Assembly (NCBI GenBank): GCA_032158295.1
Contig: CM063258.1
Location: forward strand, 8,946,583-9,010,582
Reading direction: 5' to 3'
DNA: 64,000 nt
From: Pycnopodia helianthoides
Taxonomy: Eukaryota; Echinodermata; Asteroidea; Forcipulatida; Asteriidae
In this document: one piece after another, positions 23,001 through 27,987 of the stretch
Layout of the letters: each line of letters opens with the position of its first letter
How positions within the stretch are numbered: position 1 is the first letter of the stretch
Translations under genes and position numbers: made by a program
Notes under the pieces: model-generated
The model's database searches: none
Told to the model about the DNA's origin: nothing
The model's input: the letters and a program-made list of their open reading frames with translations, nothing else

Positions 23001-23936
23001 CATGACACTTGTGTCTTTGAGCAAGGCCTTTGACTGTAATTGTTTCTCCTCACCCAGGAGTAAATAGGTACCTGCAAGGATAGAGACTACAGATATGAAT
23101 GAATAGCAGTCTGTGCGCCTATTCGTTTACCGGTGTTGCATACTCCTAAGGAGTTGAGATGGTTTCAAGAATGCTTATGGGTTTAATAGAAACACTTTGT
23201 ATGAAGCGCTATAAATGTTGTTTGTTTATAATAATATAATATATAATAATATAATAGTAATAGTGTATGGGCACTTTGAGGGCTCTACTTGGCTCAAAAA
23301 AGTGTAATATAAATACCCATCATTATGATTGTATTATTTTATTACTATTGTTCCAGCTTCACTCATTGGTATGCGAGTTATTTCTCAGGAATTTTCCTGA
23401 TTTCAGGACTTTTTCAAAAACTCCTTGAGCCTTCAAATTTTCTTGGAAGAAATAAAGTAGAAGTCGAGGGAGAAAGAAACAGTCCATAGTGTGTCCAAAC
23501 CTGTAGTTTTGTATTTGCGGCAATGCACAGAGCCTGTAAACCTTCCTGCATTGTAACATCTGAGAGGTTCTGGGTCTTGAATGAGGGGGAACCGAGGCCA
23601 GCAAGCCACATTTCAGGAATGTCCACATTCTTTAAAAACTCATCCCCATTGGTAACTTTTTGCTCTGCTTTAAACCCATCTTCCGCAGATGAAATCGACC
23701 ACACGGATTCGGCCACCCTCTGGAGGTTGGAGAGTCGCATCTCGAGGAACTCCTCTGCAGACCAAGAGAGCGACTTCCACTCATACGGCGTGTCCAGTGA
23801 GGAGATCGAGGTTGAGGAGTCCGAGTCGGAAGTCTCACCCCCTTCCCCGGGGAGCCCCTTACGAGATGGGGTCCGACAGAGGAATGTGAGGACCAACGAA
23901 TCTGTGAGAGATGAAGAGGAGGATGACGACATTTAA
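3605..23936 (+). CDS. Neuropathy target esterase (PNPLA6/PNPLA7 family), 5'-incomplete gene
   Basis: The encoded protein is an ER-anchored lysophospholipase that hydrolyses lysophosphatidylcholine and phosphatidylcholine to glycerophosphocholine. Coding exons are 3605-3756, 4641-4775, 7812-8039, 8648-8725, 9799-10004, 11010-11141, 11687-11860, 12861-13004, 13741-13857, 14784-14962, 15390-15757, 16540-16760, 17956-18078, 18593-18709, 20157-20305, 20975-21087, 21630-21786, 22230-22314 and 23689-23936. Their phases interlock throughout, giving about 1041 residues. Order: linker, cNMP-binding-like domains 2 and 3, then a patatin domain with oxyanion motif GGGGARG, nucleophile GTSIG and catalytic DGG. 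The human protein has about 1330-1375 residues, so roughly the first 300 lie upstream. Invertebrates usually have one gene, so I do not choose between PNPLA6 and PNPLA7. Exon 12861-13004 is out of frame by two bases. Confidence 0.96.
4641..4775 (+). CDS. NTE exon: serine-rich linker
   Basis: A strong polypyrimidine acceptor (CCCCCCTCGTCTGCGTAG) precedes a 135-nt exon that starts and ends in phase 0. The donor is AAG|GTGACT. The product is rich in Ser, Gly and Asp ([20 protein letters not shown]...). It continues the disordered linker and is identified by phase and position more than by conservation. Confidence 0.75.
5030..5135 (-). mobile_element. tRNA-derived SINE head, second type, minus strand
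   Basis: The reverse complement reads GAGATGGCGCAGTTGGTAGA (A-box region) and then GGTCGTTGGTTCAAATC (B-box region). Related heads are at 21868-21940 (+) and 12225-12300 (-). The T-stem does not pair properly, so it is not a functional tRNA. Confidence 0.6.
5320..5700 (-). mobile_element. tRNA-derived SINE with body, minus strand
   Basis: The reverse complement begins with GTGTCGTGGCCGAGTGGTC, continues through an anticodon-like region to GGGTTTGAATCCCGGTCATG and then GTGCCCTTGAGCAAGGCAC. A body of some 250 bp follows, containing GGTAACCCTGTTTCACCCC. This is the most complete minus-strand copy of the GTGGCCGAGCGGT SINE family in the window. Confidence 0.65.
6449..6832. mobile_element. TTAAAG-family MITE (AAGACACTGGACACC)
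   Basis: It begins TTAAAGACACTGGACACC and ends with GGACACTATTGG-type sequence reversed (CCAATAGTGTCCAGTGCCTTTAA). The interior includes ACTTGGTGTATCTCAACATA and a hairpin around GATTTCGAGACCTCA. This 384-bp copy is the most complete member of the commonest foldback family here. Truncated relatives occur at about 17680-17915 and 51060-51330. Confidence 0.8.
7057..7248. mobile_element. GGGCCC-family foldback (MITE)
   Basis: This is a 190-bp element with inverted ends GGCCCAATTTTCATAGAGC / GCAGCTCTACGAGATTGGGCC. The interior has GATACCAGCCACAAA, TGTGACA and GGTAACCTTATTCTGGT. The sequence is non-coding. It belongs to the family also seen at 15817, 19311, 27372, 27560, 33456, 34736, 43257, 43439 and 54578. 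Confidence 0.8.
7812..8039 (+). CDS. NTE exon: linker and lead-in to cNMP-binding-like domain 2
   Basis: The acceptor is CCCCCCTCAG at 7802-7811 and the donor GAG|GTATAT at 8040. The exon is 228 nt, phase 0 to 0. The first part is Ser/Pro rich ([16 protein letters not shown]). The end, [21 protein letters not shown], aligns with the vertebrate RAAKKDLLTLMKLED segment that opens the second cNMP-binding-like domain. Confidence 0.92.
8055..8090. repeat. (AAT)n microsatellite
   Basis: About twelve uninterrupted AAT units lie just inside the intron, 15 nt after the donor of the preceding exon. Confidence 0.95.
8648..8725 (+). CDS. NTE exon: start of cNMP-binding-like domain 2
   Basis: The acceptor is TTCTGACAG and the donor CAG|GTAAAT. 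The 78-nt exon, phase 0 to 0, encodes [25 protein letters not shown]. These are the first beta strands of the cNMP-binding fold (vertebrate counterpart LHVPAGTVVSRQGDQ). The canonical phosphate-binding cassette is in the next exon. Confidence 0.95.
8749..9010 (+). mobile_element. SINE tail, plus strand
   Basis: It starts CACTTGTGTCCCTGAGCAAG, the conserved boundary after the tRNA-like head. It runs through the CACCCAGGGGTAAATGGGTA body to a tail of GCGCTTTGAGACATGG, GCGCTATATAAAAATCG and a terminal ATTATTATT. The tRNA-like head is missing, so the copy is 5'-truncated. Tails of this kind are typical of retroposons mobilised by LINE machinery. Confidence 0.7.
9300..9765. repeat. Degenerate minisatellite around CAGACAGTAGGAGGGTTGACT
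   Basis: GACAGTAGGAGGGTTGACT occurs five times, with a sixth shortened copy near 9745. Alternate units also carry CCACAGTGGATGATATTAAA and GATGCATTCACCACATG. Spacing varies (about 112, 100 and 110 bp, then shorter). The array ends within 35 nt of the next exon acceptor. Confidence 0.85.
9799..10004 (+). CDS. NTE exon: core of cNMP-binding-like domain 2
   Basis: The acceptor is TTTCTGTAG and the donor ACAG|GTTGGA. The 206-nt exon runs from phase 0 to 2. It encodes [12 protein letters not shown], then [20 protein letters not shown] and [13 protein letters not shown]. The [13 protein letters not shown] segment sits where classical domains have their phosphate-binding cassette. It lacks the usual arginine after the small residues, as in other NTE proteins, which are thought not to bind cyclic nucleotides tightly. 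Confidence 0.96.
10208..10442. mobile_element. Partial TTAAAG-family MITE, inverted relative to 2464-2660
   Basis: It contains AAATGATTCACGCATGAAGC, ACAGCTGCAGTGTTTCTCACC and TTTACCAATCTATGACCCTA, the reverse complement of the copy at 2464-2660. A fragment of the GGGCCC foldback (GCTTAGCACAAAACA) follows at 10485-10560. Confidence 0.6.
10686..10815. repeat. 12-bp GAACCCAAGCCG minisatellite
   Basis: Eleven or so hexamer/dodecamer units of the form CGGAACCC(A/G)AG lie in an intron. One frame is open and would read as Glu-Pro-Lys-Pro repeats ([20 protein letters not shown]). There is no acceptor or donor in phase with the neighbouring exons, so I treat it as non-coding. Confidence 0.85.
11010..11141 (+). 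CDS. NTE exon: helix linking cNMP-binding-like domains 2 and 3
   Basis: The acceptor is CTTTTTTCTAG and the donor CG|GTGAGT. The 132-nt exon, phase 2 to 2, encodes [20 protein letters not shown] and [20 protein letters not shown]. These match the vertebrate IMRKQPTVVLGVAHTVV and FVRQIDFALDW segments, among the best conserved in the family. Confidence 0.97.
11230..11500. repeat. Interspersed repeat rich in GATACAACGTTTTTTGC
   Basis: This stretch shares blocks with 24270-24520, 29281-29460 and 8340-8530: CTCCTAAAATAGCACTTAC, AAATTGTCAAAATGTCATAT and CTCGCTAAAA, plus multiple CGAGATACAAC / GTTTTTGC segments. The role is unknown and no coding is visible. A GGGCCC-family fragment (GCTTAGCAGAAAATG) follows. 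Confidence 0.55.
11687..11860 (+). CDS. NTE exon: cNMP-binding-like domain 3
   Basis: The acceptor is CACCCACAG and the donor ATCAG|GTACTA. The 174-nt exon, phase 2 to 2, encodes [37 protein letters not shown] and RVTTVHAIR. It aligns over its whole length with the third such domain of vertebrate NTE (SGRLRSV, YGRGDLVGVVE, TTVHAVR). Confidence 0.97.
12225..12300 (-). mobile_element. tRNA-derived SINE fragment, minus strand
   Basis: The reverse complement contains GGAGGTCGCAGGTTCAAATC (B-box region) followed by CCGCTCTAGTCGA. It is the same head family as 5030-5135, with no complete A-box side. Confidence 0.45.
12589..12757. mobile_element. TATAGACCT...TGACGTCAATGC inverted-repeat element (copy 1)
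   Basis: The left end is TATAGACCTAATGCACATGA. The interior includes GAGTAGGGTGCCCTC, GAGGTCAAAAGAAGGTTGC and TTCCATTGTTTCATCATTG, ending AAGATGGCGGCGTGATGACG. A closely similar copy lies at 22739-22922. Looser relatives occur at 15080-15245, 25800-25990, 30565-30740, 34385-34515 and 55010-55130. Each copy brings in CRE-like TGACGTCA and YY1-like AAGATGGCGGC cores. Confidence 0.7.
12861..13004 (+). CDS. NTE exon with two single-base frame breaks
   Basis: The acceptor is TATTGACAG and the donor TCAG|GTAAAT. The first frame gives DTELAKLPR and then meets TGA at 12901. The expected protein continues in the +1-shifted frame from 12888 ([20 protein letters not shown]) and again in a third frame from 12950 ([18 protein letters not shown]). 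One base is therefore missing near 12886-12889 (in a G run) and another at 12947/12948. Exon length 144 fits the phases of both neighbours only if two bases are restored. Read literally, the protein would stop before the patatin domain. All later exons are intact, so I favour sequence error over a pseudogene. Confidence 0.9.
13340..13410. repeat. (TGT/TGC)n trinucleotide-rich tract
   Basis: GTTGCTGTTGCTGCTCCTGC is followed by repeated TTG units. It is a simple repeat in the intron; the leucine- and valine-rich open frames over it are meaningless. Confidence 0.85.
13430..13640 (-). mobile_element. tRNA-derived SINE (CTCGGTGGTCTAGTTGG family), minus strand
   Basis: The reverse complement reads CAATCTCGGTGGTCTAGTTG, then GTTGTGGGTTCGAATCCCAC (a good B box) and CTGAGTAATATGCCTGTGG. 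The body includes GAGTATACAGTGCTTTAC. Plus-strand relatives lie at 37187-37345 and 38082-38225. Confidence 0.7.
13741..13857 (+). CDS. NTE exon: start of the segment between cNMP-binding-like domain 3 and patatin
   Basis: The acceptor is TTTGTCTAG at 13732-13740 and the donor ATCG|GTAAAG. The 117-nt exon, phase 1 to 1, encodes [20 protein letters not shown] and [13 protein letters not shown]. It matches vertebrate ASNLSTVAVMPVSEEVPLTA and FALELEHALSAIG. Confidence 0.96.
14031..14150. mobile_element. Perfect-arm inverted repeat containing GTGGCCTGACGTTTCGACCC
   Basis: Arms of about 35 bp (roughly 14033-14069 and 14111-14149) are nearly perfect complements around a 41-nt spacer. Outer sequence shared on both sides (GAGATTAAAGAGTG, ACGTTTCGACTAGCTTGC) suggests it sits inside a larger repeat. 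Confidence 0.8.
14382..14830 (+). repeat. Four-copy 119-bp tandem duplication of an intron-exon boundary
   Basis: The end of the intron (AGCTGTTTTTAATGTTAG, a pyrimidine tract and CAG) plus the first 45 nt of the following exon occurs four times. The exon-start copies lie at 14427-14471, 14546-14590, 14665-14709 and 14784-14828, exactly 119 bp apart. Only the last runs on into the full exon. In the first three the 45-nt block is followed by GTTGATC, a weak potential donor. Each block is 15 codons, enters and leaves in phase 1, and so would be in frame if spliced in. Confidence 0.97.
14784..14962 (+). CDS. NTE exon: [21 protein letters not shown] segment
   Basis: The acceptor is CTCTTTCAG and the donor CAG|GTGAGT. 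The 179-nt exon, phase 1 to 0, encodes [36 protein letters not shown] and [19 protein letters not shown]. It aligns with vertebrate [20 protein letters not shown]. It is chosen as the true exon among four near-identical starts because only here does the reading continue. Confidence 0.97.
15390..15757 (+). CDS. NTE exon: pre-patatin region and oxyanion-hole glycines
   Basis: The acceptor is CCCCCATGCAG and the donor GCTAG|GTAAGG. The 368-nt exon runs from phase 0 to 2. It encodes [38 protein letters not shown]-type [29 protein letters not shown] and finally VLGGGGAR. The glycine run is the oxyanion-hole motif opening the patatin domain. GC content is visibly higher than in flanking introns. 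Confidence 0.98.
15776..16365 (+). mobile_element. tRNA-derived SINE interrupted by a foldback MITE
   Basis: The head GTCATGGCCGAGCGGTCTAG and CAGACTCAAGCTCTG is followed by the inserted element 15817-16010. The SINE resumes with TGGTGTTTCTGATCAGCAG, GGGTTTCGAGTCCCG and the body and tail ending GCGCTTTGAGACGCC, TATATAAG and TTATTATT. It is the best full-length copy of the family for defining both ends. Confidence 0.8.
15817..16010. mobile_element. GGGCCC-family foldback nested in a SINE
   Basis: The ends are GGGCCCATTTTCATAGAGC and GCTCTATGAAATTGGGCCC, with GCTTAAGCA stem continuation. It splits the conserved SINE word AGCTCTGGTGTTTCTG. CTGG is present at both junctions, which suggests a short target duplication of three or four bases. 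The SINE must predate this insertion. Confidence 0.85.
16540..16760 (+). CDS. NTE exon: patatin nucleophile (GTSIG)
   Basis: The acceptor is TTTTTGTAG and the donor ACAG|GTACAG. The 221-nt exon, phase 2 to 1, begins [20 protein letters not shown] and contains [19 protein letters not shown]. The serine of GTSIG is the catalytic nucleophile. [10 protein letters not shown] near the end matches vertebrate DLTYPITSMF. Confidence 0.98.
16911..17669. mobile_element. 759-bp element with TTTAACCCTTTCA terminal repeats
   Basis: The left end TTTAACCCTTTCAGTCCC and right end GGGAATGAAAGGGTTAAA form an 18-bp imperfect terminal inverted repeat. Just inside the left end the palindrome CCCGGGATATCCCGGG occurs twice (16933-16948 and 16976-16991) within a repeated CCCGCT-led segment. 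No transposase frame is visible. A short relative of the left end occurs at about 7611 (TTAACCCTTTCAGCCCC). Confidence 0.75.
17956..18078 (+). CDS. NTE exon: patatin core
   Basis: The acceptor is TTTAATGTTAG and the donor GCG|GTAAGA. The 123-nt exon, phase 1 to 1, encodes [20 protein letters not shown] and [19 protein letters not shown]. It matches vertebrate [20 protein letters not shown]. Confidence 0.97.
18166..18500 (+). repeat. Direct duplication (about 205 bp) of a tRNA-like SINE
   Basis: GTAGTTGCCAGGGACTGCTG begins at 18166 and again at 18371. Each copy carries GGTGGC(G)AAGTGG or GGTGGCGTAGTGG (A-box region) and CCCAGGTTCGAATCCCGC (B-box region), then GGAGCACTACACGCTTAC. The copies differ at a handful of positions. 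I read this as a local tandem duplication of a third tRNA-derived SINE type, not as two tRNA genes. Confidence 0.7.
18593..18709 (+). CDS. NTE exon: patatin catalytic aspartate (DGG)
   Basis: The acceptor is TTTGTACAG and the donor CCAG|GTAATG. The 117-nt exon, phase 1 to 1, encodes [20 protein letters not shown] and [15 protein letters not shown]. The DGG aspartate completes the Ser-Asp dyad with the GTSIG serine. Confidence 0.98.
18730..19122. mobile_element. TTAAAGGAACATTACAGAATT MITE (copy 1)
   Basis: This 393-bp element has inverted ends TTAAAGGAACATTACAGAATT / AATTTTGTAATGTTCCTTTAA. Interior blocks are GTAATCCACCATATACATAA and GTTTGAGATCGATCGGCCAT. It is nearly identical to 59245-59638. 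Both ends start in TTAA. Confidence 0.85.
19311..19503. mobile_element. GGGCCC-family foldback (MITE)
   Basis: The ends are TGGCCCAATTTCATAGAGC and GCTCTATGAAATTGGGTCC, with the conserved GGATACCAGTCACAAA and GGTAACCCTATTCTGGTAA interior. It sits in the intron between the patatin DGG exon and the following exon. Confidence 0.8.
19850..20068 (-). mobile_element. tRNA-derived SINE, minus strand
   Basis: The reverse complement contains CGTGTTCTGGCCATGCAGTT, CACAAGCTCTGGTGCTTTTG, GTGTGGATTCGAGTCCCGC and CACTTCTGTCCTTGAGCAG. The body continues to GGGTTCTTTTACGTGCA (here in reverse). It is the GTGGCCGAGCGGT family. Confidence 0.65.
20157..20305 (+). CDS. NTE exon: patatin C-terminal part
   Basis: The acceptor is TTTCATCCTCAG and the donor AGG|GTGAGT. 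The 149-nt exon, phase 1 to 0, encodes [39 protein letters not shown]. It matches vertebrate [20 protein letters not shown] and [13 protein letters not shown] almost residue for residue. Confidence 0.98.
20975..21087 (+). CDS. NTE exon after the patatin core
   Basis: The acceptor is TTATTTGCAG and the donor AACAG|GTAGCG. The 113-nt exon, phase 0 to 2, encodes [20 protein letters not shown] and [13 protein letters not shown]. It corresponds to vertebrate [20 protein letters not shown] and the DYCEYLRPPID segment. Confidence 0.97.
21630..21786 (+). CDS. NTE exon: GYxHGxTVF segment
   Basis: The acceptor is CTCCCTCTAG and the donor CAG|GTAAGC. The 157-nt exon, phase 2 to 0, encodes [20 protein letters not shown] and [17 protein letters not shown]. 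Vertebrate [20 protein letters not shown] aligns here. Confidence 0.96.
21868..21940 (+). mobile_element. tRNA-derived SINE head, plus strand
   Basis: GGCTAGATAGCTCAGTTGGC (A-box region) is followed by GGAGGTTGCAGATTCAAATC (B-box region) and CTGCTCTAATCAATTTTCC. It is the opposite orientation of the family at 5030-5135. Confidence 0.6.
22230..22314 (+). CDS. NTE exon: [11 protein letters not shown] segment
   Basis: The acceptor GTGATCTAG (ending at 22229) gives phase 0 and [19 protein letters not shown], matching vertebrate ASFTDLAEIVSRIE. The donor is GACG|GTAAGT. A second AG seven bases downstream (22237) would break the frame. Length is 85 nt, ending in phase 1. Confidence 0.93.
22326..22637. 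repeat. Five-copy 64-bp minisatellite with alternating variants
   Basis: GGTCAATACTACTGCAAGG starts at 22330, 22394, 22458, 22522 and 22586, an exact 64-bp period, beginning 12 nt after the preceding donor. Copies 1, 3 and 5 carry CACACGGGGC; copies 2 and 4 carry CACACTGGGC. This indicates amplification of a 128-bp dimer. Each unit contains TCCACAC...GTGTGGA, a 7-bp inverted repeat around an 8-nt loop. Confidence 0.97.
22739..22922. mobile_element. TATAGACCT...TGACGTCAATGC inverted-repeat element (copy 2)
   Basis: It begins TATAGACCTTATGCACAAGA and ends TGACGTCAATGCACAAGG then TCTATTA, so the two ends are clear inverted repeats. The interior matches 12589-12757 (GAGTAGGGTGCCCTC, AAAACATGGCGGCATGATG). 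Confidence 0.8.
22942..23240 (+). mobile_element. tRNA-derived SINE, plus strand
   Basis: TTGTGACCGAGCTGTCTAAC is followed by GTGTGGATTTGAGTCCCGAT and CACTTGTGTCTTTGAGCAAG, a body with CACCCAGGAGTAAATAGGTA, and a tail with AAGCGCTATAAATG and short ATA/AAT tracts. It is the GTGGCCGAGCGGT family with a diverged head. Confidence 0.7.
23689..23936 (+). CDS. NTE terminal exon with acidic tail
   Basis: The acceptor is CATCTTCCGCAG and the stop codon TAA at 23934-23936. The exon enters in phase 1 and encodes [20 protein letters not shown], an acidic serine-rich stretch ([20 protein letters not shown]) and a final EEEDDDI. Vertebrate NTE also ends in a poorly conserved, Ser/Asp/Glu-rich tail. A longer antisense frame over this exon is a shadow. 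Confidence 0.93.
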
Positions 23937-24240
23937 AGCTGAGGTCATCTCATTGGAAGATACCCTCACTTCAGGTCACCTCACTTGAGGTCAAGTCCTA
24001 GGAGGTCATTTGATTAGAAAATACCTCACTTCAGGTCACCTCACTTGAAGTCAAGTTACTGGAGGTCATTTTATTAAAAAATACCTCACTTCAGGTCACC
24101 TCACTTCAGGTCAGGTCACTGGAGGTCACCTCATCATAATGGAGGTCCTGTCAGTTGAGGTTACCTCAATAGAGGTCACCTCACACAGGGTCACCTCTTG
24201 GGCCTCACGGGAGGTCACTTTCCTTGGAGGTACATTACAT
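23937..24240 (+). repeat. AGGTCA-rich minisatellite in the esterase 3' UTR
   Basis: Immediately after the stop codon, blocks such as CTCACTTCAGGTCACCTCAC recur about every 60 bp (near 23967, 24028 and 24088), with A-rich spacers ATTAGAAAATAC / ATTAAAAAATAC, then break into irregular GAGGTCACCTCA units. More than a dozen AGGTCA or AGGTCA-like hexamers are present. Confidence 0.9.
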
Positions 24241-24269
24241 CGGGGAGTCTAACTAATTCCTGACGAGGT

Positions 24270-24520
24270 ATGCGTCATCGCGTCTCAGTGCAAAAACGTT
24301 GTATCTTTATTTTGCAAAAAACATTGTATCTCGATTTTGCAAAAAATGTCGTACCTCACACGAATATGCTCTGTGCAAAAACATTGTATCTCGGCACAAA
24401 GTTGTTTTGTGTGTACATCCGGGCTATTTTAGGCGAGATACAAAGAATTTCAGACTCGCACAAAGCAAAAGTGCTAATTAGGAGATCCAACGTTTTTGCA
24501 CCTACACGAAGACATATATT
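24270..24520. repeat. Interspersed repeat with GCAAAAAACATTGTATCTCG units
   Basis: Four short units combine TTTTGCAAAAAACATTGTATC or AAAACATTGTATCTCGGCAC with TCGATTTTGC. The segment CACAAAGCAAAAGTGCTAA closes it. Sequence is shared with 11230-11440 and 29281-29460. Nothing codes. Confidence 0.6.
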
Positions 24521-24896
24521 ACCCTCATTGAACAACTTTTAGAATTCAGTGTCAAACACTGTGCAACTATAATGGGAGAACTCAACGTAAGATGCCCACA
24601 GTAAACTTGCAATGAGCATATACAGAAACATTGCAATCATAATGTGTTTTCCTTAAAATGTTTGTGACCTATATGGATTTTTGAGGCATTGCATGGTGAG
24701 GTATCAATGATTCGGTTTTTGTGGTAACACCAATGTGTATATCTCTACTTTGCTGCGTAGATTTGTTTTGAATAGCAAGACAAGTTCTAAAAGAACAATC
24801 TACCTGGCAAAGTAGATATGTACAAATGGTGTTACCGCACACCCACAAATTATACGTGGTGTTACTGCAGACCGAATATTGTTGTGATCTATTGTA

Positions 24897-25180
24897 AGTC
24901 TCTTGAGTGATTGAGCTCAATAGATACAATCAGCGACCGGAGTCACGTGACTCATAGTGGGTATATAATGTAAACAAACCAAGCAAGCAACATGCAGTGT
25001 GCACGGAAAAGCATGGCTGCTTCCTACCTTACGGCAGAAGCACTCGGGCGCAGCCATGCTTTGCAATGCCCACTGTTTGTCGCACTGTTTGTCCCTTGCT
25101 TGGTTTGTTTACATTGTATACCCACTATGAGTCATCACGTGACTCCGGTAACTGATTGTGTCTATTGGTCATGAATTATG
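24897..25180. mobile_element. Long terminal-inverted-repeat element (about 70-bp arms)
   Basis: The left arm 24918-24987 and right arm 25095-25167 are inverted copies with a few mismatches and small indels. They include CGGAGTCACGTGACTC, CATAGTGGGTATA and GTAAACAAACCAAGCAAG. Inner sequence is also partly complementary (AAAAGCATGGCTGC against GCAGCCATGCTTT). CACGTG E-box cores sit in both arms. No transposase frame is present. Confidence 0.85.
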
Positions 25181-26299
25181 TAAATTGCACATCGCGCATG
25201 CACACTAACACTACCGGTTAGCAAAATGAGGGAACATCGCGCCTTTTTGTATGGTGGCTGATGGTGGCGTGATGCATACACATTTTTGCGTCTGCCTAGT
25301 GCATAACTATATGGCGTTTGCCAACCAGTAGTATCTTTCCGAATGCGTGAATGCAATTGGCATCTTTCATGGGAAAGGCTAAATGCTCACGATGAAACCA
25401 ATGGTGTATTGTCGCCCCCCCCCCTCAAATAATGTAATGACGTTGATGTTTAACTATTTGCACAGCTTTGCAAAATATTGGTCAGTTCAGTCACTGTTAA
25501 ATTGTTCACCACCGCAGCTAATGTCTGCTCTTTTGCCTTCATTACTCTACAAAGTTTATCATTATCAGATCTGTAAATTAAAGGCATAACACATTCAGGC
25601 ATTATGCCAGTATAACAAGGTTATTTACTCCGTACTGGAAAAGGTCGTATTTTGCACCCTTGCGATTGGCTCAATGCCAGCAAGGTCATATCTCAAGTGT
25701 TTGGTTTTCAACTCGAATGGAATTTTGAAAATCCTTTCGGGTACATGTAGACAAAAATGACATATGATTAATTAATGTAAATATGTCTGTTAGAAATATG
25801 AGCTCTACATAAAGACCCTTCTCCACTGACGTCAACACACTGCGTACTGTCTGCCCATGGGCTGCCATTTTGAGAGTCGCATTGCGCATGTAAAGATTCT
25901 GATGAGCGTCTAAATGCGCGCACGCCGCCTAAAACGCGCACTTCACTCACGGGTAAACTGACTCCCAGAATGGTGCAAACATGATTTATTGCGGTGATGA
26001 CGTCACGTGGATTGGGTTTCATGGGTGTGTGTGCATTAACTTTTTTTGAAAGTCTATAATTCTAATACCTTTTATGCCAAGCAATGCAACTTCATATTTA
26101 GTTGAATGCCACGATAGATATTGTGTTTTCTTTTAGTTTGATTTGATAAAATGGGAGAAATTTTAAAAATATTTTTTTTGTTTTGTTCATGAGCTGCTAG
26201 AGCAAAATGACAATCGAAAATTTGTTTTCTCTTTGTGCTCGGTCAGTCAAAAGAATTGTCCATATTTTACCGGGTTATCAACTTTGTGTGTGTGAGCGT

Positions 26300-26670
26300 G
26301 GCTACCCGTTGGACACGAAGGACTTTAACAGAGGGATTCAGGTGTTTTGACAGAGCGAGGATGTCCTCTGTTCGCTTTCAGTTACAAAACCAATGGGGGA
26401 CATCGTTTTAAAGAAACAGTTTCAAAAAAATAGGAGAACGGGGAAGTCCTTGAATTACCAGGTCTACAAACGTGTGTGTGTGTTTGGGGGTGGGGGGGTG
26501 TCTAGCTGTTGACACTAAGGATTTTAACGAAACGGATTGAGGTGTTTTAATACAGTGAGGACGTCGTTGCTTTTGTGTATAAAACCAGCAGGGTCTTTGC
26601 AAAAACAAGTCAAAACAATGGGAGAACAAAGAGAAGTCCTTCGATTGAACAGGTCGACAAACATATCATT
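26300..26670. repeat. Diverged tandem duplication of about 190 bp
   Basis: The segments near 26310-26475 and 26505-26665 share, in order, GTTG(G)ACAC, AAGGA(C/T)TTTAAC, GATT(C/G)AGGTGTTTT, A(C)AG(C/T)GAGGA(T/C)GTC, AAAACCA and GAAGTCCTT with (C/G)A(C/G)GTC(T/G)AC. A TG-rich tract and a G run separate them. No protein frame is conserved between the copies. Confidence 0.6.
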
Positions 26671-26870
26671 AAAGGGGCACATTAGGCCAGAATATTTTGG
26701 GCATTATTTACAAAAGGCACGTTTTAATGCATGATCTATGGCAATATTAGCCATGGGTCAAAGATTCTGGGGATCACAGGAGCAGAACTTTGTGGTTTTC
26801 CAATTCACCCTGTTCTGAAGATCCCCAAAATGACCCAGTACTCCTGATCCTTAGAGTGGCCAATTTTGTC

Positions 26871-27114
26871 TTTAAAGCACATTTTATACAAAATTGAAAT
26901 AACAAACCTGTGAAATGTTAAGCTCAATCGGTATTTGGAGTCATGAGAAAATAGTGAAAAACTCTATAATGTGTTTTCACTGTTTTCAATCTTCGGGTTT
27001 TGGACACAGTGATAAAAACTAGAGCAAAACTATTTCAAGGGAAACTTACCATGTAAGTTATGTGCAAATCTGTTAACCGTTATAATTTCAACCAATGTTG
27101 TACACACCCTTTAA
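26871..27114. mobile_element. TTAAAG-family MITE (GTTGTACACACCCTTTAA end)
   Basis: It starts TTTAAAGCACATTTTATAC and ends AATGTTGTACACACCCTTTAA. The interior AAATAACAAACCTGTGAAAT and GTTAAGCTCAATCGGT match 58785-59087. Confidence 0.7.
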
Positions 27115-27371
27115 GATACCTCAAATCTTAACTATTTACCTCCTTTTTATTAGATTTTTTTGTGAGCTTGCCTGATGTTTGCTTTGGTATGTAAGGGTTA
27201 TTGATTATTTATTTACTGCAACAACTGACATTAGGGCAGGTTTTTTTAAATTTGTTGCCAAGTTGTAACAAGTTTGTGTTTTGCAGAATTTTATTTTCGA
27301 TATATTTTCTCCAATCTGCCATTTATATATACTATTATAAATATGAATAGCCTGAGTATTATATGAGTTGT

Positions 27372-27558
27372 GGGCCCAATTTCATAGAACACAAAAGTAG
27401 CTAAGCACACATAAATAATGCTTAGCAGTGTCTAAAGTTACCAGCCAAAATACCATGTCACATGTACAATTTGTGACTGGTATCCTGCTCATTTAATCCT
27501 AGTTGCAAACTGTGTTAAGCATTATCATCCACTCAAGCAGCTCTATGAAATTGAGCCC
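27372..27558. mobile_element. GGGCCC-family foldback, first of a tandem pair
   Basis: The ends are GGGCCCAATTTCATAGA and GCTCTATGAAATTGAGCCC. The next element begins two bases later, so the pair may reflect a tandem duplication or insertion next to an existing end. Confidence 0.8.
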
Positions 27559-27559
27559 T

Positions 27560-27759
27560 GGGCCCAATTTCATCGAGCTGCTTAAGCACAAAAAGTAGCG
27601 AAGCACAACAAAATTATGCTTACCAGAATAAGGTTACCGACCAAAATACCATGTCACATGTACAATTTGCGACTGGTATCCTGCTAATTTTCGCTTAGTA
27701 GCAAATTGTTAAGTGTTAAGCATTATCATCCGCTCAAGCAGCTCTATGAAATTGGGCCC
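27560..27759. mobile_element. GGGCCC-family foldback, second of a tandem pair
   Basis: The ends are GGGCCCAATTTCATCGAGC and GCTCTATGAAATTGGGCCC. The interior resembles its neighbour (TACCATGTCACATGTACAAT, GCATTATCATCC) more than other copies, which favours local duplication over two independent insertions. Confidence 0.85.
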
Positions 27760-27987
27760 TGGTTTGGAAGCATGCGTGGTAATTTATTTAAAATGATGTG
27801 GATTTTTAACTGAATAATTTTTTTTTGAAGAATAACTCAAAAGGGTTAAGTTAAAGCACAACATATGTATATTAAAAAACAAATGTATAAACACAAATTC
27901 TACCTTATGAGATTATTTTCAGAGTAATTGAGTTATTAATAATGTAAAATATTTCCCTTAATAATTCCCGTGGATGGTGTTGTGTTC

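Noticed and set aside
23414..23932. 172-residue minus-strand open frame
   Set aside because: It is the antisense of the esterase terminal exon. The plus-strand frame has correct splice phase and homology.
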